A stretch of DNA of 64,000 nucleotides, taken from NCBI GenBank assembly GCA_021496925.1, contig CP053915.1, forward strand, positions 4,367,501 through 4,431,500, in the 5' to 3' direction. The position numbers and the translations under genes were made by a program. Shown here piece after piece: positions 27,359 to 38,758 of the stretch. The stretch comes from Acidovorax sp. YS12. GTDB taxonomy: Bacteria > Pseudomonadota > Gammaproteobacteria > Burkholderiales > Burkholderiaceae_C. Under the pieces are notes generated by a model, which had not been told where the DNA came from, did not search any database, and worked only from the letters and a program-made list of their open reading frames with translations. How positions within the stretch are numbered: the stretch's first letter is position 1; each line of letters starts with the position of its first letter.

Positions 27359-28972
27359 TCAAAGCGGGGCGTGTGCGCGGATCAGGTCGGCGGCCTTCTC
27401 GGCGATCATGATCGCGGGGGCGTTGGTGTTGCCGCCGATCAGCGTGGGCATGATGGATGCGTCGGCCACGCGCAGGCCGGCGATGCCGTGCACGCGCAAT
27501 TGCGCGTCCACCACGGCCATCGGGTCGCTGGCGGGGCCCATGCGGCAGGTGCCCACGGGGTGGTACTGGGTGTCGGCGCGGCGGCGGATGTCTGCGGCCA
27601 TGCCGGCGGGGTCGTCGAGGCGCGTGGGGTACAGCATCGGGCCGCGAATGCCGTCGAAGGGGCGGGACTCGATGATGCGCTGCTGCATTTGCGCGCCCCA
27701 CAGCAGCAGCGCCAGATCGCGCTCGTCGCTGAGGAACTGCGGGTCGATGCGCGGTGCCTGGCGCGGGTCGGTGCCGTTCAGGCCCACGCTGCCCCGGCTG
27801 AAGGGGCGCAGCACCTCGACGTGGCAGGAGATGCCGTGGCCCGCGTGCAGCTTGCGCGCGTGGTCGTCCACGATGGCGAGCACGAACACCAGTTGCAGAT
27901 CGGGCACCGGCACATCGGGCGCGGAGCGCACGAAGGCCCCCGCCGTGGCGAACGGCGTGGTGACCCTGCCTGAGCGCTGGCTGCGCCATTGCAGCGCCGC
28001 TGCTGCCATGCGGGCCGCGCCGCGTGCCGAGAGGCCGAACGTCTCGGCGCTGCTGGGCACGCGCCAGGTCTGCACATAGTCGATGTGGTCTTGCAGGTTC
28101 TGCCCCACGCCCGGCAGCGCATGGGCCACGGCGATGCCGTGGCGTTGCAGTTCCTCCTGCGGGCCGATGCCCGACAGCAGCAACAACTGCGGCGAGCCGA
28201 ACGCGCCGCTGCACAGCACAGTCTCGCGCCGCGCACGCACCTGCCGCAACTGGCCGCCCTGGTGGTAGGCCATGCCCGTGGCGCGCCGCCCGTCGAGCAG
28301 CACACGCGCCGCCACGGCCTGCGTGACCACCTTCAGGTTGGGCCGCGACAGGTGGGGCGTGAGGAAAGCCTTGGCCGCGCTGCAACGCTCGCCGTCGCGC
28401 TGCGTCACCTGGTAGAGGAAGGAGCCCTCCTGCTCCGCGCCGTTGTAGTCCGGGTTGGCGGTGAGGCCGTGCATCTGCGCAGCCTCCTGGAACATCTGGT
28501 TGACGGGGCTGTCGTGGCGCGGGTAGGTCACGTTCAGCGGGCCGCCCTGGCCGTGGAAGGCGTCGGTGAACTGCTCGTTGTGCTCGCTGCGCCTGAACAG
28601 CGGCAGCACCTCGTCGTACGACCAGCCGGGGTTGCCCAGCGCGGCCCAGCGGTCGTAGTCCCAGCGGTTGCCGCGCACGTAGAGCATGGCGTTGATGGAG
28701 CTGGAGCCGCCCAGCACCCTGCCGCGCGGCTGGTAGCCGCGCCGCCCGTTCAGGCCCGGCTGCGGCACGGTGTCGTACCCGTAGTTGTTGATCTTGGTGG
28801 GCAGCATCGCCACCACCGCCGCCGGGGCGTGGATCAGCACGCTCTTGTCGGGGCCGCCCGCTTCCAGCAGGCAGACGCTGGTGCCGGGGTCTTCGGACAG
28901 GCGCGCGGCCAGCGCGCAGCCCGCCGAGCCCGCGCCGGAGATGACGTAATCGAATTCTTCAAGGGCGTTCAT
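27359..28972 (-). CDS. GMC family FAD-dependent alcohol/choline dehydrogenase
   Basis: The 537-residue flavoprotein has the FAD-binding motif [13 protein letters not shown] near the N-terminus, the GMC signature [18 protein letters not shown], a second signature [16 protein letters not shown] and the catalytic His region HPVGTCRMG. It resembles AlkJ-type alcohol dehydrogenases acting on medium- or long-chain alcohols. Its start overlaps the ALDH stop (ATGA), and it is followed closely by the sulfatase gene, which supports a sulfate ester to alcohol to aldehyde to acid pathway. Confidence 0.92.
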   Translation of the reverse strand: MNALEEFDYVISGAGSAGCALAARLSEDPGTSVCLLEAGGPDKSVLIHAPAAVVAMLPTKINNYGYDTVPQPGLNGRRGYQPRGRVLGGSSSINAMLYVRGNRWDYDRWAALGNPGWSYDEVLPLFRRSEHNEQFTDAFHGQGGPLNVTYPRHDSPVNQMFQEAAQMHGLTANPDYNGAEQEGSFLYQVTQRDGERCSAAKAFLTPHLSRPNLKVVTQAVAARVLLDGRRATGMAYHQGGQLRQVRARRETVLCSGAFGSPQLLLLSGIGPQEELQRHGIAVAHALPGVGQNLQDHIDYVQTWRVPSSAETFGLSARGAARMAAAALQWRSQRSGRVTTPFATAGAFVRSAPDVPVPDLQLVFVLAIVDDHARKLHAGHGISCHVEVLRPFSRGSVGLNGTDPRQAPRIDPQFLSDERDLALLLWGAQMQQRIIESRPFDGIRGPMLYPTRLDDPAGMAADIRRRADTQYHPVGTCRMGPASDPMAVVDAQLRVHGIAGLRVADASIMPTLIGGNTNAPAIMIAEKAADLIRAHAPL

Positions 28973-30435
28973 GGGGTGTCTTTTCGAGAGGTTTGCAGCG
29001 CCGGGTCGCCCGCGCCCAGCCACAGCCGCAGCACCAGGCGCTGCACGGCGTTGCCGAAGGGCGGGTAGAACAGGCCGATGGGAAAGAAGCGGTGGCGCAG
29101 GAACACGGTGCGCGCGTGCGAAAGCTCGCGGAAGCCCTCCTCGCCGTGGTAGGTGCCCATGCCCGAGTTGCCCACGCCGCCGAAGGGCGCGTCGTGGTTC
29201 AGCACGTGCCAGCCCCAGTCGTTGACCGTGACGCCGCCCGAGTGCGTGTGCGCCAGCAGCCGCCGGCGCGCCGCCGCGTCGTGGCCGAAGGCGTACAGCG
29301 CCAGCGGGCGCGGGCCGCCCTGGATGATGGCGATGGCGTCGTCCAGCGTGTCGTAGGCCAGCACCGGCAGGATGGGGCCGAAGATTTCCTCCTGCGCGAT
29401 GCGCATGCGCGGCGTCACGCCGGTCACGATGTGCAGCGGCATCTGCCGGCCCGTGCCGCCCTCGGCGCAGGCGATGACCGTGGCGCCCTGGGCGCGCGCG
29501 TCGTCCAGCAGCGCGGCGATGCGCTGGCGGTGGCGCTCGTTGACCAGCGCGGTGTAGTCGGGGTGGCCCTGCACGCGCTGGCCGTACAGGCGGGCGAACG
29601 CGGCCTGCGCCTGCTGGGCGAAGGCTTTCACGCTGGCGCGGGGCACCAGCGCGTAGTCGGGCGCGACGCAGATCTGCCCGCAGTTGGCCGCCTTGCCGTG
29701 GACGATGCGCGTGGCCGCCTCGGCGATGTCGCAGCCGGGCAGCACCACGGCGGGCGACTTGCCGCCCAGCTCCAGCGTCACCGGCGTGAGGTGCTCTGCG
29801 GCGGTGCGCATCACGGTGCGGCCCACGGCGGGCGAGCCGGTGAACACGATGTGGTCGAAGGGCAGGGCGGTGAATTCGCCGGGGTCGAGCAGCTCCTCGC
29901 CCACCACCGCCACCTGGTCTTCGCTGAACGCCTCGGCCAGCAGGCGGCGCAGGCAGGCGTTGGTGGCGGGCGTGGCCTCGGGCATCTTCACCATCACCCG
30001 GTTGCCCGCGGCCAGCGCGGCGGCCAGCGGCCCCAGCGCCAGGTAGATGGGGAAGTTCCAGGGCACGATCACGCCGACCACGCCCTTGGGCTGGTAGGTC
30101 ACGCGCAGGCGGTTGGTCAGGAACAGCAGTTCGGTCGAGCGCCTGCGCGGCTTCATCCAGCGCCCGAGGTGGCGCAGGGCGTGGTTGATCTCCAGCGTCG
30201 AGCCCAGGATGTCGAGCATCCTGGACTCCGCCGGTGCGCGGTAGCCGAAGTCCTGGCTCATGGCCTCGGCCAGCACGTCCTGGTGCCGCAGCAGTTCGCG
30301 CTTGAGGCGGCGCAGGTCGTCCCGGCGCTGGGCGGCGCTGGGGCAGGGCGCTTGAAGGAAGGCGCGCCGCTGGCGCTCGAACAGGGCGGCGTGGCGCGCT
30401 GGCGGGGCTGCCGTGGCCGCAAGGCGGTCGTTCAT
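28969..30435 (-). CDS. aldehyde dehydrogenase, coniferyl-aldehyde dehydrogenase-like
   Basis: The 488-residue NAD(P)-dependent enzyme shows PWNFPIYLALGPLAAALAAG, FTGSPAVG, the general base Glu in LELGGKSP and the nucleophile Cys in GQICVAPDY. It groups with CalB/AlkH-like enzymes that have a C-terminal hydrophobic tail (LRHRFFPIGLFYPPFG), often membrane associated and acting on fatty or aromatic aldehydes. It overlaps the GMC gene by four bases. In this operon a long-chain aldehyde derived from alkyl sulfate is the likely substrate. Confidence 0.92.
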   Translation of the reverse strand: MNDRLAATAAPPARHAALFERQRRAFLQAPCPSAAQRRDDLRRLKRELLRHQDVLAEAMSQDFGYRAPAESRMLDILGSTLEINHALRHLGRWMKPRRRSTELLFLTNRLRVTYQPKGVVGVIVPWNFPIYLALGPLAAALAAGNRVMVKMPEATPATNACLRRLLAEAFSEDQVAVVGEELLDPGEFTALPFDHIVFTGSPAVGRTVMRTAAEHLTPVTLELGGKSPAVVLPGCDIAEAATRIVHGKAANCGQICVAPDYALVPRASVKAFAQQAQAAFARLYGQRVQGHPDYTALVNERHRQRIAALLDDARAQGATVIACAEGGTGRQMPLHIVTGVTPRMRIAQEEIFGPILPVLAYDTLDDAIAIIQGGPRPLALYAFGHDAAARRRLLAHTHSGGVTVNDWGWHVLNHDAPFGGVGNSGMGTYHGEEGFRELSHARTVFLRHRFFPIGLFYPPFGNAVQRLVLRLWLGAGDPALQTSRKDTP

Positions 30436-30606
30436 GCGTGTCTCCGGTGTGTTTTGGCCGCCAGTGTCGGCAGCGCACCGGCCCGGCGCGAGGGCCAAAG
30501 ACGCCATGCCGGGGGGCAAACGCGCCAAACACGCGCCTTTCGGGGTTTACCTGGGGGTGTACGGCCAGGAGCACAATGCGCGTATCAAGATGCAACGAGG
30601 TTCACG

Positions 30607-31701
30607 ATGACAGGGTTCGCCGCGCCTTCCCCGGCCATACGGGCCAGCGGGCTGGAGGGTGCCACCCACAGCATGCTCGGCCTGGGTGCCCTGGTCGATG
30701 AAATGGCCGGCCAGGGCATCGCCGCCGCCGCGCTGCTGCAAGGCACGGGCCTGGTGCCGCAGCAGCTGGCCGACCCCAAGGCCCTGATGTCCACCGCGCA
30801 GAAGGTCACGGTGCTGCGCAACGTGCAGCACCTGTCCGCCGTGCCCGACGTGGGCCTGCGCGCCGGCTGCCGCCAGCGCCTGAGCGACTTCGGCGTCTGG
30901 GGCTACGCCCTGGCCAGCAGCGCCACCTTTGGCGATGCGGTGCTGCTGGGCATACGCCACATCAAGCTCGCCGGCCCGGTGCTGGAGAAGCGCTTTCGCG
31001 TCGAGGGCGACCGCGCCATCTTCGAGGGCTGCGACGTGCTGCAACTGGGCGACATCCTGCCGCTGTCCAGCGAGTTCTGGTTCAGCTCCATCCTGAAGCT
31101 CGGCCAGACCTTGCTGGGCAGTCCGGGGCCGCTGCCCGGCAGCCTGCTGCGGCTGCCCTACCCGCGCCCGGCCCATGCGGCGGCCTACGAGCGCGTGTTC
31201 GGCGGCACCATCGAGTTCGACGCCGGGGCGATGGAGTGGCACTTCGACGCCGCCGCGCTGCGCCAGCCCTTGCCCAACGCCAACCCGATCACGGCGGGCC
31301 TGTGCGCGCAGTTCTGCGAGCGCATGGTGGAGAGCCTGCCCGAAGAGGAGGACAGCCTGGCGCGCCGCATCCGCGCGGCCTGCCTCAACAGCCGGGGGCA
31401 GTTCCCCAGCGCCGACGAGATGGCCCAGCGCCTGGGCCTGTCGCTGCGCACCTTGCAGCGGCGGCTGGCCGACGCGGGCAAGAGCTACCAAGCTATCATC
31501 GACGAGGTGCGCGCCTCGCTGGCCCTGGAGTTCCTGGAGCACACCTCGCTGCCGGTGGCGGAAATCGCAGCCCGGACCGGGTTTTCCGAGGTGGCGAGCT
31601 TTCGCAAGGCGTTTCGCAAATGGACGGGCAACGCGCCCAGCCACTACCGGGAGCGCGCAGGCGATCCCCCGAGCCTTCCATCCCCTGTGCGGAGTCCATG
31701 A
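30607..31701 (+). CDS. AraC family regulator with arabinose-binding-like N-terminal domain
   Basis: The 364-residue protein has a large N-terminal ligand domain of the type found in OruR/ArgR-like AraC proteins and a C-terminal double helix-turn-helix (SADEMAQRLGLSLRTLQRRL and VAEIAARTGFSEVASFRKAF). It is divergent from the alkyl sulfatase operon with a 171-base gap, so it probably controls that operon. Its stop overlaps the start of the next gene (ATGA), linking a binding-protein gene to the regulator. Confidence 0.88.
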   Translation: MTGFAAPSPAIRASGLEGATHSMLGLGALVDEMAGQGIAAAALLQGTGLVPQQLADPKALMSTAQKVTVLRNVQHLSAVPDVGLRAGCRQRLSDFGVWGYALASSATFGDAVLLGIRHIKLAGPVLEKRFRVEGDRAIFEGCDVLQLGDILPLSSEFWFSSILKLGQTLLGSPGPLPGSLLRLPYPRPAHAAAYERVFGGTIEFDAGAMEWHFDAAALRQPLPNANPITAGLCAQFCERMVESLPEEEDSLARRIRAACLNSRGQFPSADEMAQRLGLSLRTLQRRLADAGKSYQAIIDEVRASLALEFLEHTSLPVAEIAARTGFSEVASFRKAFRKWTGNAPSHYRERAGDPPSLPSPVRSP

Positions 31702-32669
31702 TGTCCCTTCCCCGCCGCCACTGGCTGATCGGTTCCGCCGCCATCGCTGCCTCTCTGCCTGCCTTGTCCTGGGGGGCCAGCCCCATCCGCCTGCTCGTGG
31801 GCTTTCCGCCCGGCGGCGGTACCGACGCCATCGCCCGGCTGCTGGCCGACAAGCTCAAGGACCGGCTCGGCGCCCCCGTGGTGGTGGAGAACCGCCCCGG
31901 CGCCGGCGGCCAGATCGCGGCGCGCGCGCTGAAGGCGGCGCCCGCCGACGGCACCACGCTGTTCCTCACGCACGACCACACCATCTCCATCCTGCCGCAG
32001 GTGGTGAAGAACCCGGGCTTCGCGCCGGACGAGGACTTCGTGCCCGTGGCCGGCATCGCCAGCTTCGTCAACGGCTTCGCGCTCGCCGGCGGCACCCCGG
32101 CGCGCAGCTTCACCGGCTACGTCGAGTGGCTGCGCAGGCAGCACGGCGGCAAGGGTGCGGTGGGCATCCCGGCGCCCGCGTCCACGCCCGAGTTCCTGGT
32201 GCAACTGCTGGCGCGGCGCTACCAGCTCGACCTGGTGGCCGCGCCCTACCGTGGCGGCGCGCCGCTGCTGGCCGACATGATGGGCAACCAGATCGCCGCC
32301 GGCATCGGCTCGGTGCAGGACTTCATCGAGAGCCACCGCGCGGGCAAGGTGCGCTTCGTCGCCGTGCTGGGCGGCAAGCGCCAGGCCGAGCTGCCCGACG
32401 TGCCCACGTTCGCCGAGCTGGGCCTGCCGGGCTTCGAGGACATGCCGTACTACGGCTTCTACGCCCCCCGGGGCACGCCGCAGAAGGCCATCGACGCCTT
32501 CAGCGCCGCCGTGGCCGAGGTGCTGGCGCTGCCGCCGGTGCGCCAGCAGCTCACGCACATGGGCCTGACGGTGGGGCACATGGCCCCCGGGCAACTGGCG
32601 GCGCGCGAGCAGGCCTATACGCGGGTGTGGCGCAAGATCATCCAGACCAGCGGCTTCCAGCCGCAGTGA
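31698..32669 (+). CDS. Bug-type (TctC family) periplasmic binding protein
   Basis: The 323-residue extracytoplasmic solute receptor has a signal peptide (RRHWLIGSAAIAASLPALSWG) and the Bug-family pattern IRLLVGFPPGGGTDAIAR, VENRPGAGGQIAARAL and YRGGAPLLADMMGNQI. These proteins bind carboxylates for tripartite tricarboxylate transporters. The membrane partners TctB-TctA are not here but at 44.8-46.8 kb. The four-base overlap with the AraC gene suggests its ligand may be linked to the alkyl sulfate pathway. Confidence 0.9.
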   Translation: MMSLPRRHWLIGSAAIAASLPALSWGASPIRLLVGFPPGGGTDAIARLLADKLKDRLGAPVVVENRPGAGGQIAARALKAAPADGTTLFLTHDHTISILPQVVKNPGFAPDEDFVPVAGIASFVNGFALAGGTPARSFTGYVEWLRRQHGGKGAVGIPAPASTPEFLVQLLARRYQLDLVAAPYRGGAPLLADMMGNQIAAGIGSVQDFIESHRAGKVRFVAVLGGKRQAELPDVPTFAELGLPGFEDMPYYGFYAPRGTPQKAIDAFSAAVAEVLALPPVRQQLTHMGLTVGHMAPGQLAAREQAYTRVWRKIIQTSGFQPQ

Positions 32670-32671
32670 GC

Positions 32672-32777
32672 AGGAGCACCCCCCTGAGCGGCTGCGCCGC
32701 TTCCCCCCGCTCTCGCCACGCTGCCCGTGGCGGGCAGGGGGACGCAGCCCTCGCTCGGGCCGCGTCCGCTTCATCGG
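32672..32777 (+). repeat. degenerate copy of the post-stop element
   Basis: It starts three bases after the stop of the Bug gene: GAGCACCCCCCTGAGCGGCT, then CCGCTTCCCCCCGCTCT, CGGGCAGGGGGACGCAGC and GGGCCGCGTCCGCTTCAT. It has the same order of blocks as the two better copies at 44535 and 48117 but with more mismatches. Confidence 0.6.
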
Positions 32778-32790
32778 CCGTGGGCTGTTG

Positions 32791-32851
32791 TGCTCTTGAA
32801 ACAAGAGCTGCTGGCGCTTGCTGGGCAAGCGCCAGCGCCACAAAAGGCCAA
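32791..32851 (-). repeat. palindromic repeat copy beside the MBL hydrolase gene
   Basis: CTCTTGAAACAAGAGCTGCT then GGCGCTTGCTGGGCAAGCGC. GCTGGCGCTTG and CAAGCGCCAGC form a perfect inverted repeat. It lies between convergent genes and could serve as a terminator for the MBL gene. Confidence 0.75.
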
Positions 32852-32856
32852 GAATT

Positions 32857-34221
32857 TCAGAGCGTGTAGCTGGCCCCGGCGCGGGGCACCTGTGCGTGCC
32901 AGTGCAGCGTGCGCTCGATGCGCTGGCGCAGCGCGTCCGAGGCGCCCATGTCGCCGTGCACCACGAACACCTTGCCCGGTGCCGACGGCATCTGGCCCAG
33001 CCAGCCGGTGAGCTGGGCGGCGTCGGCGTGGGCCGAGGCCGAGTGCAACTGCTGCACTTTGGCGCGGATGGCCACGTCCTGCCCCAGCATGCGCACGCTC
33101 TTCTCGCCCGCGGCCAGGCGCGCGCCGCGCGTGCCCGGGGTCTGGTAGCCGGTGAGCAGGATCAGGTTGCGGTGGTGGCCCGCGTGCAGCGCCAGGTGGT
33201 GCAGCACGCGCCCGCCGGTGGCCATGCCGCTGGCGGCCAGGATCACGCGCGGGCCGTGCAGCCGCGCCAGGGCCTTGGATTCGTCGGTGGTGCGCACCAG
33301 CGTCGTGCCCTGGGTCATGGCCTGCAGCTCGGCGGGGGTGAGGCGGTGCGCGCCCATGTGCTTGCCCAGCAACTGCGTGGCGCTCACGGCCATGGGGCTG
33401 TCGAGGTACACCGGCAGCCCGGCCGGAATGCGGCCCTGGGCCTTGAGCCGCGTGATGGCCAGCATGAGCTGCTGCGCGCGCCCCACGGCGAACACCGGCA
33501 CCACGGCCACGCCGCCGCGCGCGGCCAGGCGCGTGAGCGCCGGGGCCAGTTCGTCCTCCATGTGCAGCGCGGGGTGCTCGCGGTCGCCGTAGGTGGATTC
33601 GACCAGCACCACGTCGGCGGCCGGGGGCGCCTCGGGCGGCAGCATCAGCGGGTCGTCGGGCCGGCCCAGGTCGCCCGAGAACAGGATGCGCTGCCCGCCC
33701 ACTTCGAGCAGCACGCTGGCCGCGCCCAGGATGTGCCCCGCGCCAAAGAAGCGCGCGCGCCAGCCCGGCAGCGGCTCGAATGGCTGGTGCAGCGGGTGGG
33801 CCTGCAGCAGGCGCAGGCTGTGCACGGCGTCGAGCCGCGTGTACAGCGGCAGCGCCGGGTCGTGGCGGCTCAGGCGGTGGCGGTTCAGGTACGAGGCTTC
33901 TTCCTCCTGCAGGTGGCCGCTGTCGGGCAGCAGGATGCCGCACAGGTCGCGCGTGCCCGCGGTGCAGTGCACGGCGCCGCTGTAGCCCTGGCGCGCCAGC
34001 AGCGGCAGGTAGCCGCTGTGGTCCAGGTGGGCGTGGGTCAGCACCACGGCGTCGATGCGCGCGGCGGGCACGGGCAGCGGCTCCCAGTTCATTTCGCGCA
34101 GGCTCTTGTAGCCCTGGAACAGGCCGCAATCGACCAGCAGGCGCTGGCCGCCGTGTTCTACGAGGTACTTGGAGCCGGTGACGGTGCCGGCGGCGCCCAG
34201 GAAGGTGATGCTGACGCTCAT
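32857..34221 (-). CDS. MBL-fold beta-CASP hydrolase (RNA-processing exonuclease type)
   Basis: The 454-residue protein has the metallo-beta-lactamase zinc motif LTHAHLDHSGYLP, GAGHILGAAS, FSGDLGRPDD and the beta-CASP plus Zn-dependent RMMBL part (YLDSPMAVSATQL, ILAASGMATGGRVLHHL, HSASAHADAAQL, VHGD). It resembles CPSF73-like nucleases found singly in many bacteria, with a presumed RNA substrate. It lies downstream of dnaJ but is separated from it by a terminator. Confidence 0.88.
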   Translation of the reverse strand: MSVSITFLGAAGTVTGSKYLVEHGGQRLLVDCGLFQGYKSLREMNWEPLPVPAARIDAVVLTHAHLDHSGYLPLLARQGYSGAVHCTAGTRDLCGILLPDSGHLQEEEASYLNRHRLSRHDPALPLYTRLDAVHSLRLLQAHPLHQPFEPLPGWRARFFGAGHILGAASVLLEVGGQRILFSGDLGRPDDPLMLPPEAPPAADVVLVESTYGDREHPALHMEDELAPALTRLAARGGVAVVPVFAVGRAQQLMLAITRLKAQGRIPAGLPVYLDSPMAVSATQLLGKHMGAHRLTPAELQAMTQGTTLVRTTDESKALARLHGPRVILAASGMATGGRVLHHLALHAGHHRNLILLTGYQTPGTRGARLAAGEKSVRMLGQDVAIRAKVQQLHSASAHADAAQLTGWLGQMPSAPGKVFVVHGDMGASDALRQRIERTLHWHAQVPRAGASYTL

Positions 34222-34261
34222 GGAAAGATGCTCCGTGGTGGTCCTGATTCCATCGTACCCA

Positions 34262-34304
34262 GAAAAAAACCGCCTGGGCGCGTGGCCGCAGGCGGTGGTT
34301 TTTT
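34262..34304 (-). terminator. intrinsic terminator after dnaJ
   Basis: ACCGCCTG (34269-34276) and CAGGCGGT (34289-34296) form a stem flanked by A and T runs on both sides, so it can act in either direction. It ends the grpE-dnaK-dnaJ transcript. Confidence 0.85.
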
Positions 34305-34331
34305 GGGGCGTGGGGGCGGGGTGGCCCGGCT

Positions 34332-35465
34332 TTAGCTGAAGAAGCTCTTGAGCCGGTCGGTCCAGCTCTCGGTCGAGGGCGAGTGCTTGCCGCCGCCTTT
34401 CTTCAGCGACTCTTCCAGCTCGCGCAGCAGCTTGCGCTGGTACTCGGTGAGCTTGACCGGCGTCTCGACCACGATGTGGCAGTACAGGTCGCCGGGGTAG
34501 CTGGCGCGCACGCCCTTGATGCCCTTGCCGCGCAGGCGGAACTGCTTGCCGGCCTGCGTGCCTTCGGGAATGTCGATCACGGCCTTGCCCTGCAGCGTCG
34601 GCACCTCGATCTCGCCGCCCAGCGCCGCCGTGATGAAGCTCACCGGCACCTGGCAGTGCAGGTCGTCGCCGTCGCGCTCGAAGATGTCGTGCTTGCGGAT
34701 GCGGATCTCGATGTACAGGTCGCCCGGCGGGCCGCCGTTGGTGCCGGGCTCGCCGTTGCCGGTGCTGCGGATGCGCATGCCGTCGTCGATGCCGGCGGGG
34801 ATCTTCACCTCCAGCGTCTTCTGGCGCTTGATCTTGCCCTGGCCATGGCAGGCCGTGCAGGGCTCGGGGATGATCTTGCCCGTGCCGCGGCAGTGCGGAC
34901 AGGTCTGCTGCACGCTGAAGAAGCCCTGGCGCATCTGCACCACGCCCGCGCCGCTGCAGGTGGTGCAGGTCTTGGCGCTGGTGCCGGGCTTGGCGCCGCT
35001 GCCGTGGCAGGTGTCGCAGCTGTCCCAGCTCGGGATGCGGATCTGCGCGTCCTTGCCGTGGGCGGCTTCCTCGAGCGAGATGTCCATGGCGTAGGACAGG
35101 TCGCTGCCGCGGTAGACCTGGCGGCCGCCGCGCCCGCCGCGCGCGCCGCCGAACATGTCGCCGAAGATGTCGCCAAAGGCCTCGGCGAAGCCGCCGAAGC
35201 CTTCGGCGCCGCCGCCGGGGCCGCGCATGTTGGGGTCCACGCCGGCGTGGCCGTACTGGTCGTAGGCGGCGCGCTTCTGCGTGTCGGAGAGCATCTCGTA
35301 GGCTTCCTTGGCCTCCTTGAATTTCTCCTCGGCGTTCTTCGCCGCGTCACCCTGGTTGCGGTCAGGGTGGTACTTCATCGCCAGCTTGCGATAGGCCTTC
35401 TTGATGTCGTCGTCCGAGGCGTTCTTGGGGACGCCCAGAACCTCGTAATAGTCTCGTTTGGACAT
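34332..35465 (-). CDS. dnaJ: chaperone DnaJ (Hsp40)
   Basis: The 377-residue co-chaperone delivers clients to DnaK and stimulates its ATPase. All parts are present: the J domain with HPD (YHPDRNQ), a Gly/Phe-rich linker ([17 protein letters not shown]), four zinc-binding repeats ([32 protein letters not shown]) and the C-terminal client-binding domains. It is the third gene of the heat-shock operon, 98 bases after dnaK. Confidence 0.98.
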   Translation of the reverse strand: MSKRDYYEVLGVPKNASDDDIKKAYRKLAMKYHPDRNQGDAAKNAEEKFKEAKEAYEMLSDTQKRAAYDQYGHAGVDPNMRGPGGGAEGFGGFAEAFGDIFGDMFGGARGGRGGRQVYRGSDLSYAMDISLEEAAHGKDAQIRIPSWDSCDTCHGSGAKPGTSAKTCTTCSGAGVVQMRQGFFSVQQTCPHCRGTGKIIPEPCTACHGQGKIKRQKTLEVKIPAGIDDGMRIRSTGNGEPGTNGGPPGDLYIEIRIRKHDIFERDGDDLHCQVPVSFITAALGGEIEVPTLQGKAVIDIPEGTQAGKQFRLRGKGIKGVRASYPGDLYCHIVVETPVKLTEYQRKLLRELEESLKKGGGKHSPSTESWTDRLKSFFS

Positions 35466-35563
35466 GCTAGGGAATCCGGTGGCTTGGAAGAGGCAACGCC
35501 GCGCGGGCCGCCTGCATCACGGCAGGCACCAGCGCGGCGGCTTGTGTCAGCGCAAGCGCTGCA

Positions 35564-37522
<1,959 letters not shown>

Positions 37523-37563
37523 GTTGTTCTCCGTGATGCTGGAATGTTTGGATGCGGATTAGC

Positions 37564-37572
37564 TGTGGATAA
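37564..37572 (-). promoter_or_regulatory. consensus DnaA box between grpE and dnaK
   Basis: TGTGGATAA on the plus strand is TTATCCACA on the minus strand, the strict DnaA box. It lies 42-50 bases above the dnaK start. A nine-base match can occur by chance, and I see no cluster here. Confidence 0.35.
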
Positions 37573-37604
37573 CTTGGCTGGCTTTCAAGGGGGCGGGGCG
37601 CGAT

Positions 37605-38147
37605 TTATTTCGGCGCCGCCACGGTGACCAGGGCCGGGCGCAGCACGCGCTCGGCGATCAGGTAGCCCTTTTGCAGCACGCTCACCACGGTGTTGGCTTC
37701 CTGGTCGGCCGGCACCATGCTGATGGCCTGGTGCTGGTGCGGGTCGAACTTGGCGCCCGGCGCCGGGGCCACCACGATGACCTTGTTGCGCTCCAGCGCC
37801 GACAGCAGCTGGCGGCGCGTCGCGTCGGAGCCCTCGCGCAGCTGGGCGGCGGTGGCATTCTCGATGGCCAGCGCCGCGTCCAGGCTGTCGCACACGGCCA
37901 GCATGCTCTCGGCGAAGCTCTCGACGCTGAACTTGCGCGCCTTCGACACTTCGTCCTCGGCGCGGCGGCGGACGTTCTCGGCCTCGGCCTTGGCGCGCAG
38001 GAACTGGTCGGCCAGGTCGGCGCTCTTGGCCTTGAGTTCGGCCAGCTCGGCCTGCAGGCGCGCCATTTCGTCGGCCGTGTTGGCGGCCATGGCGGCTTCG
38101 ACTTCTTCGGGCGAGGGCGGGGTGGCTTGAGGGTTTTGCTCGGACAT
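37605..38147 (-). CDS. grpE: nucleotide exchange factor GrpE
   Basis: The 180-residue protein releases ADP from DnaK. It has an acidic N-terminus, a long coiled-coil helix (residues about 25-85, [33 protein letters not shown]) and the C-terminal wing ([36 protein letters not shown]). The ATG at 38147 fits the family start. It leads the operon from the sigma-32 promoter just upstream. Confidence 0.96.
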   Translation of the reverse strand: MSEQNPQATPPSPEEVEAAMAANTADEMARLQAELAELKAKSADLADQFLRAKAEAENVRRRAEDEVSKARKFSVESFAESMLAVCDSLDAALAIENATAAQLREGSDATRRQLLSALERNKVIVVAPAPGAKFDPHQHQAISMVPADQEANTVVSVLQKGYLIAERVLRPALVTVAAPK

Positions 38148-38180
38148 GGTTGGAAAGTGTTGAAAACCGTGACGGCCCGC

Positions 38181-38208
38181 ACATGGGGCCGGGGCGGCCT
38201 TTTTCAAG
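38181..38208 (-). promoter_or_regulatory. sigma-32 heat-shock promoter of grpE-dnaK-dnaJ
   Basis: On the minus strand CTTGAAA (38208-38202), a 13-base spacer, then CCCCATGT (38188-38181). This is an almost perfect match to the RpoH consensus CTTGAAA and CCCCATnT with correct spacing, 34 bases above the grpE start. Confidence 0.88.
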
Positions 38209-38280
38209 GCGCGCGGCGTTTGGCGGGGCGAAAAAACCGGCTTCGCGCGGGTGGCGCGGCCGGGCGCCGAAGCCCGCAAG

Positions 38281-38309
38281 TGTACAAGCGCTTTGCGCGT
38301 GGCTATAAT
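38281..38309 (+). promoter_or_regulatory. sigma-70 type promoter of the rpsF operon
   Basis: A perfect TATAAT (38304-38309) is preceded at 17 bases by TGTACA (38281-38286), a four-of-six match to TTGACA. It lies 66 bases above rpsF. Confidence 0.7.
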
Positions 38310-38374
38310 CTCGCGCTTTGCCTTGCCACACCGCTACTTGACGCAGCGGGCGGCTTCAACCAAAAGGAGTGTGC

Positions 38375-38743
38375 ATGCGTCACTACGAAATCATTTTGTT
38401 GATCCACCCGGATCAGAGCGAGCAAGTTCCGGCCATGCTGGAGCGCTACAAGGGCATGATCACCCAGGGCGGCGGCAAGATCCACCGCGTGGAAGACTGG
38501 GGCCGCCGCCAGCTGGCGTACCTGATCAACAAGCTCGCCAAGGCCCATTACCTGTGCCTGAACATCGAGGCTGACCAGGCCGTGATGGCCGAGCTGGAGC
38601 ACGCCTTCAAGTTCAACGACGCCGTGCTGCGCCACCTCACGGTGCAGAAGAAGAAGGCCGAGACTGGCCCGTCCTCGATGATGAAGACCGTCGAGCGCGA
38701 AGAAGCCCGCAAGGCCAGCCAGGCCGAGCAGGCCGCCGCCTGA
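38375..38743 (+). CDS. rpsF: 30S ribosomal protein S6
   Basis: The 122-residue protein starts [18 protein letters not shown] and has the S6 core ([27 protein letters not shown]). It binds with S18 to the 30S platform. The ATG at 38375 has AAAAGGAG upstream; an in-frame ATG-like start two codons earlier lacks proper spacing. It is first in the rpsF-priB-rpsR-rplI operon. Confidence 0.97.
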   Translation: MRHYEIILLIHPDQSEQVPAMLERYKGMITQGGGKIHRVEDWGRRQLAYLINKLAKAHYLCLNIEADQAVMAELEHAFKFNDAVLRHLTVQKKKAETGPSSMMKTVEREEARKASQAEQAAA

Positions 38744-38758
38744 TAGCGCACGGGGAGA

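Noticed and set aside
31480..31505. AGCTACCAAGCTATCATC in the AraC gene, resembling the end of the palindromic element
   Set aside because: The encoded GKSYQAIIDEVR is a normal conserved stretch of AraC proteins, so the likeness is probably coincidence.
37569..37589. Possible second sigma-32 promoter before dnaK (CTTGAAA on the minus strand at 37589-37583)
   Set aside because: The -35 matches, but the sequence at -10 spacing (CCACAGCT) departs too far from CCCCATnT to call.
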